Under the pieces are notes generated by a model, which searched no databases, had not been told where the DNA came from, and saw only the letters and a program-made list of their open reading frames with translations. Source: Azolla pinnata (Eukaryota; Streptophyta; Polypodiopsida; Salviniales; Salviniaceae). From it: a stretch of 64,000 nt of DNA. Below, in pieces: positions 50,301 to 61,388 of the stretch. Positions within the stretch are counted from its first letter, which is position 1. The number at the start of each line of letters is the position of its first letter. The stretch lies in assembly GCA_037176905.1 (NCBI GenBank), contig JBBBWG010014112.1:1-64000 (forward strand), read 5' to 3'. Made by a program: the position numbers and the translations under genes.

Positions 50301-53300
50301 TGCTAAAATCTCCTTACAAAGTCCATCTCTTGAAAGGATTGAAAAATCTGTTTCAGAGATCCTCCGAAATTTTTGCAATACCTCAAAAAGCACAACCCTT
50401 TGGAAAAATCGGGACTGTAATATTCTTGAAATAAAAAACTCAGAAACGGAAACCTGAAACTCATGCTGTAAAAATAATTGAAAAACAGATACATGTCAAA
50501 TATTTTGTTACAGATAATGGAAATGTGGAGAAAAAGAAGACTGCATATGCTCACCTTGGTTCCAGGTAAGGTGCTTTGTTGGAAAAGAATGAGATTCTCC
50601 CAATTATCTGTAGACTTCTGAAAAAGCTGTTCCTCCAGTTCTGCTTCTAACAGTATACAATTTTCAAGCAGCTCCTCCCTAACAAAAGTTTACAATCAGA
50701 AACATGCTATTTTTGGGTACATACTCAATCTCGCATAGTCTTAACTCAATCATATTTAAATATAAACATTGTTTTTTACATTAGTAAAGAGAAGCTTCAG
50801 CGTAGGATGGAATCCCAAGAAATATTCAAGAGAATGTGCAGAATGTCTAGTAGACATTCAATGTCATCTGATTTCTAACCTAGAATATGATAGTGCTAGC
50901 AATCCAGACATGACTACACTATCAATTATCTCTAGACTCCCAAAGATTCTGTTTAAGCCTATATGCTGATAGCAAAAATGCAGCAAAGTGTGATTGCCCT
51001 GTATGTGTCAACAGTTCCAGAGGTGTAAAATAGAATATTCATTTCCTGAAACAGACAGAATGTTTGACATCTTCCCAAACCACATCTTTCCATTAATCTG
51101 AGGATAAGCTCACAGATGCAGACCGTCAAGTCTCAAGAACAATCAATGTATCTGATTCTTGACGGCAGATCAAGCAGGGCACTTTCCAGTGCTGATCCTG
51201 CTTACAGGGAGAATCGTCCACTGAACTAGTTTCAAGAAAGAAAATGTCAAATATGTAACTGAGAGGTAATATGCCTAACAAGCGACTGTAATTCAGTAAA
51301 CACAAGCAACGAAACCCATTTAGTTTCTTCAATTGGCTTGAAAGAGCCACAGTACCTGGTTTAATCTGAATTTTACTGGAAATGAACCATATATGAGAAG
51401 TACCATCATATGGATGATTAGTTGGTTCAGCAACCACATTTTCTAAGTTACCTCCTACAGATTCCATCACCAGAATTAAAACAAAGCATGATAAAGAATG
51501 GCTATTGTGGTCCTGTTCGTTGAATATTACATACGGGAAATGCCTTCCTTGATTTACTCGTCCCATTATCTTGATTTGCGGTGTGAATCACTAGCAGATT
51601 AAACTATCCCTCAAAGAATCTCCAAATCACTTTCAGTCTAATAGTAGTAAGATCGCTGGTTGATTAAACAACCTCTAACACCTTCAAAATACCTAGCATT
51701 CACTTTGATAACTTTCTCAGGACTGTCTCCAAACTTCAGACATACATTGTGGAAAATTAATAAAGGTGTGCAACCAGATGTGCGATGAATTGTTCTAATA
51801 AGAACTTTCATGATTCTAACCTGTCCAGCGAATGATGTGAAAGATTGAAGCAACCATATGCCTCTTCAAGTTTCCAGAAACTATCGGCAAGGAACTTAAC
51901 ATCTAACACTGTTCCCTACAAATGCACCAATTTTCATTCAGAATTTCCAGAAAATTCCAAAAAACAGGAGGATAGCTAAACCTTATTTTGGCATTTATGC
52001 CAAAATTTACCTCAATAGAAAGAAGTTGGAAGAGAAAAGTCAGAGAAGCTGCTGTATCCATCAGTGGAAATTGCAGCTCATAGATTTGTAAAATTCCTTG
52101 CTTAGAAGTCTTTTACAAAAAATCAAAATAAGAAAAGGTTTCAAGAACAAGAATGGCGCTTAATTATTGTGTCAGTTCTTTTCTGAACGCACCTCTTTAT
52201 TATCAAAATGAAAAGCCAGTTTTCGAAATTCGTTCTGAAATCCTTGCTCTTGAATCCACATCATTTTTGGGAAACAATCTGGAACAACATAGTCAAAAAT
52301 GACTTTAGATATGAGCCAATATTAGAGCTTGCAAGCTCTTTAACTAGTTTAATATTTCACACTTAAAACAATAACAAGCCAGAACTATTCATTTTTAAAG
52401 TTTATCGATGAGAACCTAATTTTTCCTTTGGAAGAGCTGATAAAAGGAATAAAATCCTACAGTGTCAAAAGCTACATCTGTTGGTTTATGATACCTACAC
52501 ATATGCCAACATCAGGAGTATGGCAGCATGCGCACTGCCAAGCCTCCTAACCATTAAACTCCGTACTTCAATAAAAAACAATCAGATATACTGTGTCATA
52601 ATGTTTCATCATGCTCATGAGCTGTATACAAGAGTCTCACCTGAGCTAACTATAAGGCAGATTCTAGGCCTGATCGACTGGTAGGGGTTTTGAGCTGAGA
52701 AGTTCTACCAAATTGTAGCTTATATAGATCAATCCTCACTAATTCATAGGTGTCTGTACAGAATAGAGTACCAAAGAAACAAAATGGAAAAGGATGCATA
52801 CTTGTCAAGTCCTTCTGTAAATTGACGCTTAGTTGACGGGAATGATCACAAAGGTCCCACAATCTAAATATTCCATCCTCATGCAGCACAAAAAGCAGTA
52901 ACTTCTCTTCATGTTTCTGAATGTTTAAGCTTCGTACTGGACCTGCATTTTTCGCCCTACAAAATCAAGGGTTAATGAGCTTGCCTTAAAAGCTTAGCAT
53001 TATAATCAATTTAAACAGTACCATACCTTGCCACCAATCCCCATAATCGGCCAAGTAGAGGTTCAGTGTCTTTCAGCTCAAAACTGTAATCTATAAGAAG
53101 TATCAAAATAAGGTCCATTTCCTTACTAAAAGAATACTCACCTAAGAGATTAAGATCAAAGCAGTACCTTGACATGATCCAGAAACCCGTGCAGAATGGT
53201 AACAAATAATAGAACCACTATTCCCACCTAAACAAATGCAACCTCCTAGTGCAGCAAAGGCAGTAACCTGGTCGAGACGTGCCAAATCACCACCAAGCGA

Positions 53301-56300
53301 AAATTGAACCATGTCGGACCTTGTGATGGATGACATATTTCTGTACTTGTAAAAAGTTCTGATCTGAAGTACATATATAGTCCCTGATATTGTGACAGCA
53401 CAGACACACAATCTTTCTTCCTCATTTCCAGAATGGACCTGGAAAGGAATTAGAAATCATAAATAAGTTTCAATCAAAGCAACACATAGAGAAAGAAGCT
53501 CCCTCAAAGTTAGACATACTGGGGATCAATTTTAGTCACTTATAACAGCATTTTTCCGCAAAAACCTACTGAATGATCGACAAGCTTCGGTGCGCTGCTA
53601 AGATTTTCACACACATAAGCCACTCATGCACATACAGCTCTAACACATCCCTGCATTCCGCTTAACTCTATGATTCATTTTTTAACTTAAGCTATAACCA
53701 CATGTTGAGCCAAGTACCTTAATTGGTTTACATGTTTCATGCTTTAACATTATCGAAAGGATTGCAAGTTTTAAAAAAACAGATTTATGCTTTTTTCCAC
53801 TTCCAATTTTTCACAAGTTAGGCATATTTAAATTACACAAGCCTATAGTTGATAGACAAGGCCTATTCATTGACCATTTGGTACTATCCACGATTTCCAT
53901 CTTTTTTTTGGTTTTCTGTTCTCAAAGAGAAGAAAACAATGTATGAAATAGTCTCATGTTGTTGCTGATCATTGACCTCATAAAAGCCGTGTACAAATCT
54001 TTCTTTCAACAGAATATTTCACGTCTTTTTCTTACATGTTTTGCATATTTACAACTTTAATCATAACTGATTATTCTTGTTCAAATAACGAGCTTATTAC
54101 ATACCTGCTCAGGGTAAACAGAAACAAAGGGAGAAAGAGCTTCTTCAAAGCAAAGGTGCAGGCCTGCCACCTGAGCTTCATTATCATGAAGCTCGAAAAG
54201 ATCCACAGAAGAAGGAGATGATTTGCAAATTCTCCTATTACCATCCAAGTCCAAAATAAAGTCATCATTACCATGAGAAAAGAGGAAAGGAAGGAGATTG
54301 AGCACAAGTCACAACAATGCAATAAAGGAATGCATAACACCTACACAATGGACTTCAAAAAACAAGAATCAAGCAGAAGAAGCAATTCTTGCACCCGAAA
54401 GGAGCCAAAATGAGCTTAACAATCTAAACATTATATCTCAAAACATTGTCTCAGTACCATAGAGCAATAAACCAAAATAAGCATAGCTATTGAGATCTGA
54501 CTAAAAAATCTCATTATATATGGATATAAGAAAATGACTTCAGATAATTTGTGAAACTTCCACCATCAATAAAATTACCATTACATATAGAGTAGATTGG
54601 TGTTAACCATGTTAACCATGTCAAAAGTCAGCATGATTGTGCACTCGACACAACACATTTCAAGCATGTACTGATCCAACCAGGAGTAATACTGAAGGTG
54701 AGCAAAGCAAGATGGGTTGCAGGAGATAGTGGCTTCTGTATGCTAATGACAAGGATGGAAATACGGCCAAAATACACTGTCATTGCACGATCTAAAGTAA
54801 CCCCTTTAGAGAGTCCAATCACAACCCCACCCAACTATTGTTCAATTGAGCTGTAGAATGAGGAATGATGCAACTAAACGAACTTGAGATTAAGACTTGT
54901 TGATGGGGCCATGTGATTGTATTCTCATCCTTCAATAACTTCTCTCCGTATTTCTCATGGTCTCGCAAGAAAATTTACAAGAACCATTAGTCTTCCTTTT
55001 CCTTCGCTTTGCATACTATAACAGTGACTTATTTAAGACAGCAACATTATCCACATCTCAAAATCAGAAAAAACTGAACTGACAGATACAGTTCTTGTGA
55101 TTCCACCCTGCTGATGGCCTGATTGGCAAGCTATACCTTCCATACATCTGCATGTATATCTTCCTATCTCCTTTTCTCGCTAGAAAAATTCATTATCAAC
55201 TATTAAAAAGAGTACCTTACAGTGCCAACCAAGAAATCAGGAACCCTGTTTAACCAATTTGAATATATTTGGTTATATCCCACTCTATCCTTGACTATTT
55301 TGGTGACCTACCAGTTGTACTATGGATTATGAAGACAAATGGTCAATTCCAATTAGTAGAAGGCAATTAAACGAATCAAATATATCTAAATAACGGAGCC
55401 AAAGGCAACCGGCTGAGGATCCCAATAGAAAAGGACTATTTTGAAATGGTTAGATTTGACCGAAACTTCTGCCTGTAGGAAGATATCCTACAGGCGCCAA
55501 TTCAGAATTCAGGGTTTGTCTGATTCAAAAGAGAGAATCTTTATTAGTCTGTCTACTGATACTGAACCTTTTTTCATCCATAGGTCATGAACCACTTAGG
55601 CTGGGCTGCTAATTTCCTGGCTGTTGTCAAACCCAAACTCGAATGATATGTTCTACATCCTACTTGCATATATCTTGATTGACTGCTAGCTGGAATTGTA
55701 AATAAGATTCGCAATGATTTTGTGTTGATGAGCTTCCACTGTACAATTATTTCCGCTCCATGACCTCTGTGTCTCTTAAGTTCTCATGAGAGCAAATGAG
55801 CAGCATTGATTGAAGCATTTATGCGACGAAACTTCCCCCACTTATTTTGATATGTGAGGCATTTATGCTGCTGAGCTACCCCACAGAGAGATGGTGTACA
55901 GAGCATGAGGGAATGCACGCGTAGTGTTGCATCCCAAAAACTCGGACAATGTGAGGGTGGCACACCATATCCCTGGATATTAAAGAAGCTGCAGGACACG
56001 GGACAACGGCAGAGATTCGAGGGAAGGAAGCATTCAGAGCCATTGCTCGGCAAAGCGCATTGAAATCGAAAAATGGAAAAAAAAAATTGCAGCTTTCTCG
56101 GGATATATAAGGAAAATGCGGGGAAAGGAGGGAGAGGAAAGGTAGGAAGTAAGGATGAAGCTTACCAGATGATATGGCGGAAGGAAGGAGCGCCGAAGGA
56201 AGAGGTTCCGGCGAGATCTGAAGAGAGCGTTGGGAGAAAGCCGTGCCGATGATGAGGATGAGGGTGGCCATCATCACCATGACCATCACGGGGAAGAGGA

Positions 56301-56398
56301 GGCGCAGGAGCAGGAGCAGGAGCAGGAGGAAGGGAGAAAGAAGGAACCCTGACCTGTGTCCACTTCACGTGTTCGCTTCCCGCTAGATGAACCTCCAT
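44380..56398 (-). CDS. NUP160: Nuclear pore complex protein NUP160
   Basis: NUP160 is a scaffold nucleoporin of the Nup107-160 (Y) complex, with an N-terminal beta-propeller and C-terminal helical solenoid. I assembled 28 exons with consistent phase, totalling 1,498 aa (Arabidopsis about 1,500). Main exons: 56398-56166, 54234-54105, 53438-53168, 53090-53027, 52956-52802, 52278-52193, 52109-52011, 51915-51821, 50678-50555, 50465-50286, 50198-50006, 49922-49899, 49701-49154, 49058-48896, 48806-48532, 48451-48273, 47851-47772, 47407-47070, 46992-46924, 46796-46481, 46246-46145, 46064-45956, 45880-45818, 45534-45390, 45186-45079, 44881-44741, 44660-44499, 44424-44380. Diagnostic stretches are LLLFVLHEDGIFRLWDL, KGRLWSNIFKFSLEQ, PDQESKYICLRRFLIVL, RNNWRRAALYMY and VKRKRMCSVWFPYT. 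Intron 1 is 1.9 kb. No lesion is visible. Confidence 0.95.
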
Positions 56399-58849
56399 GG
56401 CCGGATGCTCCGAAGAGGAAGAGAAAGAAGAAGAAGAAGAAGAAGAAGAAGAAGAACCCTGGTTTTTTGAACACTTGTAGAATTTTCCCTAATTCCACAA
56501 AATGCCCCTGGACTGTAGTGGTCAGAGTTTAGGGTCTAGGGGTTTAGGGTTTTGGGGTTTAGGGTTTTGGGGTTTAGGGGTTTAGGGGTTTTGGGTTTAA
56601 GGGTTTTGGGTTTAGAGTTTAGGGGTTTAGGGTTTAGGGTTTAGGGTTAGGAGAAGGAATAGAGTGTGCAGTTTAGGGTTCCGGATTCCGGTTTTAGGGT
56701 TGGAATTTGATTCTAGGTTAGGATTTGAAGTATCCGGACCTAATGATGCTCTTCAAATACTTCAAATATCTGGGTTTTTTTTTTCTACTGCTTCTGGAGG
56801 TTCTCCCTATTCCACCAAAATGCCCCTGATGCCCGCCTCCTGCTGAGCTCTTATTGCCACATTTTGCATAATCATCGCTACTTTTGTAAGTAGAGTGAGA
56901 GATCTAGGCCATTGGAAAGGTTGTTTAGTGGGGCTTCGGACATGAGTTCAATGCTTACACTCTACGGAGGTATTTGACGATACGTATTGATCTATCTTCT
57001 TCTTGGGCGAAGACAATGTGATGCTCTTTCTGGAATATTTTGCATGAAACCTCGCCACAGTGAGTTTCAACTCCATATGGCTTTAGAGATGCGATGATAT
57101 GCTTGATCACTTTTACAAAGTTCAACTCTACCGTTGACTAATAATCGAGAGATTTTGTACTTCTTCTGATGGAGGTGGAGGTGCACTACTACCAAACTCA
57201 TTCATGAAAAGAATCTTCATACTCTCGTGTGACTCGTATTTAATCTAATCACTTTTAGCTTGTATAAAATGCTTAGTGCTCAAATAATTCTAGCATTTTA
57301 ATTATTTCCCATGTATACTACGCCAGTATTTGGTCTTCTCGCTCTTGCATATATATGTTCATTTATGCAAAACAGATTACTCGATTTACATCACTAGCTA
57401 TCTATCAACTTCAAATATTTGATTCACATGCATTTGAGTGTCATGGTATATATTTTATAGATGACATTGGTCATTACAACGACACAAATGCCCTAACTCA
57501 AGCCTTTTGAGGATATTGATGACCTCAATCACAATAACGCTTGTGTTTGATCCAAAGTAACATGCCAAAAGTCGTGTAATTTACTCCGACCACTCCTTGT
57601 TCTAAGCCAACCTTAAGCATCTACCTCCATGGATCTCATCATCAGTTTACCTTCAATCAATCAAGTGTGACTTAGTATTACTTTTGTTGGCCATTTTTCA
57701 TAATTGATTCATTTCAACCCATACACAAAAATTACAATCCCTGAGAGCAAACAGTGGATCTACACGGGCTAAATGTCATTCAGCTACATGGACTATCGGA
57801 TCGTGTCACTTGACAGGAGAAACTCAAATTGCCTCTTTAATTAAGTTTGGAGAAAACTCCTTTAAACATTCATTGTTTGAGTGTTCAAAATATTTCAAGA
57901 TTTTGTTCAGGCTTGTTTGTAAAATAATCGATGTTGACAATGATTCAACTAAATGCCAGAGCAATACTTCCAATACTTGCTTAGCTACGACCAACAAGAT
58001 GAGTTGATTGATCTTTTACTAATTATAGAGTGCATATAACATGGTGCACGAGCTCGACTAGAGTCACCATATAATTCATGAATTACATTTCCATCATTCT
58101 TAAGTCCGAAACCCTTGTCAACAAAGGAATGAGCCCATACTGTTAAAGACATGCACAAAGACCTATCTTTAGAGCTCATCCACGAAAGTGGATGATACAA
58201 AGAGCATGCTGACCAACGTCTAGAAAAATTAATTCATTTATTAGTCATCGAGAGAATCAACCCAGCCAGCTTTTTTCGTACGAAGTTACCACAAAAATTC
58301 CAAATTTATAATATCTTCCTTGTCTCATTCCTTAATTGCCGTTATCCATCTCGTGTTCCAAGAAGACACCCTCTACCATCACTACTCTTTGAGTTTTCCA
58401 AAAGAAAGCATATCCCATCTTAGAGGCAAGATTTCCTTTCTCAAGTTGCGTAAATTCATGAGGCTAAAATCATCCTTTTCTTCCAGTAGATGCACTTAGC
58501 ACTATTCATGTTTTGGCTGGACATATTCTCTACCCACTAAAAACATAACACAACTTCAAGAACATTTTACATAAATCACTTGGCAGTGGCCTGAGATATT
58601 CCTGTGCTACGAGAAGAGGGTCATCACACCATTCAACCACAGAACTTAGCAAGAGCTTTGACCATCTTCAACCCAGCTCTTCTTGAATAATTGGTTGTCT
58701 AGAACAACAATACAAGCTTTTCATTGATTGTCCTTGCGTGAATTTTTTTCTATCAATCTCCTTATTTGCACATATACAAATACTTTCAGCTGAGCAAAGA
58801 CTAGGTCCGAGATAGTGTCCCATGAGGCGCATCTTCTAGCTATGTGTAA
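56399..58849. other. NUP160 promoter region and spacer
   Basis: An AAG run (56,424-56,455) lies just before the start codon. A TTTAGGG-rich stretch follows (56,525-56,700), with many TTTAGGGTTT and TTTGGGGTTT units. Beyond about 56,850 the sequence is AT-rich with no gene that I recognise. Confidence 0.7.
56525..56700 (+). repeat. Telomere-like TTTAGGG patch upstream of NUP160
   Basis: Imperfect TTTAGGG heptamers alternate with TTTGGGG and TTTAGGGG variants. On the minus strand these read as AAACCCTAA telo-boxes, 130-300 bases before the NUP160 start codon, a common place for such motifs in plant housekeeping promoters. Confidence 0.85.
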
Positions 58850-58953
58850 TCAAAGTTGGAGATACAAATACTTTGAAAGATGGGTCCCATTCAATACAAC
58901 CAGAGAAGCTCCAGGAACCTTTTCAGTTCGATTGGTATCTTCAATTCCACATC
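58850..58953 (-). pseudogene. Out-of-frame E-type tail of the PPR gene
   Basis: Just past the PPR stop, another minus-strand frame continues with TNRTEKVPGASLVVLNGTHL before a stop at 58852-58850. This resembles the usual E/E+ continuation (KxPG.SW.EVNG..H) that follows the GMQ motif in this class. A one-base frame change at the GCAGAGTAAG junction would explain the early stop. The same junction also reads as a plausible splice donor (GCAGA-GTAAGA), so unrecognised splicing is an alternative. Confidence 0.55.
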
Positions 58954-61388
58954 TTACTCTGCTTGCATTCCCGCTGCTCCGTATACATTTTCCATGTAGA
59001 CATATGCAGCTGCACAATTTTCATCTAATGCTACCAATTGCTCGAATAACCATCTAGCAAGCTTCATGTTCTGCCATTTCTTGCAAGCACCCAATACGGT
59101 GAGAAATAGTGGGAGATGACCTGAATGCGAGACTTTCTCGAGCAAGGCTTTTGCCTTGTCAAAATGTCCTGCCCGGCCAAACAGATCAATCATACATGTG
59201 TAGTGTTCTAGTGTTGGTGAGAGATGATAAACAACACACATTTCATTGAACAACTTTTCTCCCTCTTTTACCAGACCTGCATGACTACATGCATTCAACA
59301 AGACAGTAAAAGTAACGAAATTTGGCACAACACCTTCTCTCTGCATCCTTTTATAGAGGTCCCAAACCACATAAATTTGGCCTAATTGGGCATATCCAGC
59401 AATGAGAGCACTCCAAGACACAACATTTCGCATAGGAAGATGCTCGAATACTGCTGCAGCTTTTTTCAATGCACCACACTTGGAATACATGTCCAGTATT
59501 GCAGTGCCTAGCACAGCATCTTTTTGTAACAACCCTTGCTTTCTAACCTTAGCATCTATTTCTTCTCCAACCTCTAGCGATCCCACAATTCCACAAGCTT
59601 TCAAAATGCACATGTAAGTTACCTCATCTGGAGATATTCCCACATCCTGCATTCTCTTGAAGCACTTCAATGCTTCATCACCGAGCCCCTGCTGCACGTA
59701 CCCGTTAATCAAGACACTCCAAGATACAACATTCCAGGCAGGAAGATGCTCTAGAACTTCTCGTGCTTCAGCCAGTGCACCACATTTGCAATACATGTCC
59801 ACCAGAGAGGTGCCAAGCATAACATCTTTTTGCAGTAGCCCTCGCTTTCTTAGCTCGATATCTATGTCTTGACCAGTCTCTAAAGACCCTACAATGCCAC
59901 AAGCTTTCAAAATACAAGCATAAGTCACCACATCTGGAAAAATCCCTGCGTCTTTCATTTTTCTAAAATGTTTCAATGCCTCATCACCAAGGCCGTTTTG
60001 GACATATCCAGAGATCAACACATTCCAAGAGACCAAATCCCGAACCATAAGATGATCAAATACTTCTCGTGCTTTGTCTAGTGCACGGCATTTGAAATAC
60101 ACATCTACCAATGCATTGCCCAGATTGACATGTTTATGCACTAATTCTTTCTCTCTGATCTCAACTTCAATCTTTTGCGCAATCTCCAGAGAACCTGCAA
60201 TGCCACAAGCTTTCAAAATGCAGATATAGGTGACCACATCTGGAGTAACTCCAGCATCTTTCATGTGTTCGAAGCATTGTAAGGCTTCGTCTCCAAGCTG
60301 GCTGTTGGCATATCCAGATATAAGGGCATTCCATGCCACGACATTTCTGACTCGAAGTTGTTTGAATATTTCCTGAGCCTCCTCAGGGGCACCACATTTG
60401 CCATATGCTGTGATAAGTGTAATGGCAACATAAACATCTTGTCTGACCAAGTTTTCCTTGAGAAGTCTGAGATGGATCCTTCTTGCCTGTTGTAAGTTCC
60501 TCTCTTTCCCACACCGCTTTAGTAGATTCAAAAGAGAAACTCGATCATGAAAATTAATTTGTGACAGATCATCTTCGGTATCAAGATATTCAACGACAAA
60601 TGTCACGACCACATCACCATCATCACCACCAGCGCCAGTGCCACCACCCACAAAAGCAACACCATAATCAGTGTTATATATATTAGAAACGATAGCGTAA
60701 TCGTCATCACGTTGAGAACAACGTCATCAACGTATCCAAAACAGCAACCTCGTCATCATATAAGAAACAACAGCATCCTCATCACAGACAGTATTCAAAC
60801 AGAAACCTCGTCATCGTATAACAAACAACAACAACAACAACAACAAGAGCATCGTCACCAGTATCAAAATCGTATAAAAAACGACGAAAATGACACCACG
60901 ATCCTATAAGGAAAAAATAAATAATCATCACTGTATAGAAAGCAGCAGCATCATCATCACCATCTATGTGGTATAAACAGCAACATTATCATCCTAGAGG
61001 AGATAACAATAAAAAAAAACATCCTCCCTGTATACAAAACAACAACATAATCACCGACATCATAATCTAAACAACAACAACAAGAACATCCTCGCTGTAT
61101 ACCCGAAAAATCAAAAAAAGCATCACCGCATTGGAAACAGACAAAAGAAAAAAATCGTGATCATAGCAAAAGATTCATACCTCTGCGGGGGACGATTAGC
61201 CTATCTGAACAACAAGGTGGGCCGCCGCGGCGCCCAGAAACGCAGGAAATCTTCCGCCGTTCTTGGATCCCGAACCAGGAGAACACTCGGCTACCCTGCG
61301 CTGAATGTAGGGTTCCAGGAGCAGAGGAAACAGGGCAGAAGAGCGTGGAAGGCTGGATGCTGCAGAGATCGGCTACGTCAGAGGACAT
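58954..61388 (-). CDS. PLS-class pentatricopeptide repeat (PPR) protein
   Basis: PPR proteins bind organellar RNA, with one repeat reading one base. The large exon (60572-58954) encodes about five PLS repeat sets, seen as VAWNALISGYAN, VSWNVLISGYVQ, VSWSVLINGYVQ and VSWSALIAGYAQ at intervals of about 101 aa, then EHYTCMIDLFGRAGHFDKAK and an E1-like end. This open frame has no ATG before 60264, well inside the repeats. A good upstream exon exists at 61388-61181: it starts with ATG, is rich in Ser, Cys and Arg (transit-peptide-like) and ends GCAGAG-GTATGA. Its phase fits an acceptor at 60572 (CGAAG-AT), joining ...LIVPRR to DDLSQINF, for 608 aa. The acceptor has a weak pyrimidine tract, so this join is an inference. 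The C-terminus stops early at GMQAE (see the tail entry). Probable targets are chloroplast or mitochondrial transcripts. Confidence 0.85.
60660..61150. repeat. Triplet-rich intron of the PPR gene
   Basis: The interval between the two proposed PPR exons is made of ATC, AAC and ACG triplets, including six AAC units at 60,826-60,845, and of recurring CATCATCACC and GTATAAA-ACAACAAC phrases. It reads like decayed simple sequence that expanded inside the intron. Confidence 0.75.

Noticed and set aside
52650-52889. NUP160 exon extended through DTYELVRIDLYKLQF
   Set aside because: The extension ends in a stop, while splicing at 52802 to the exon at 52278 keeps phase and matches the family; the extension is intron.
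60573-60651. PPR protein starting MGGGTGAGGDDG at 60651
   Set aside because: The codon there is GTG, not ATG, and the glycine/aspartate stretch is triplet repeat; an upstream exon explains the N-terminus better.
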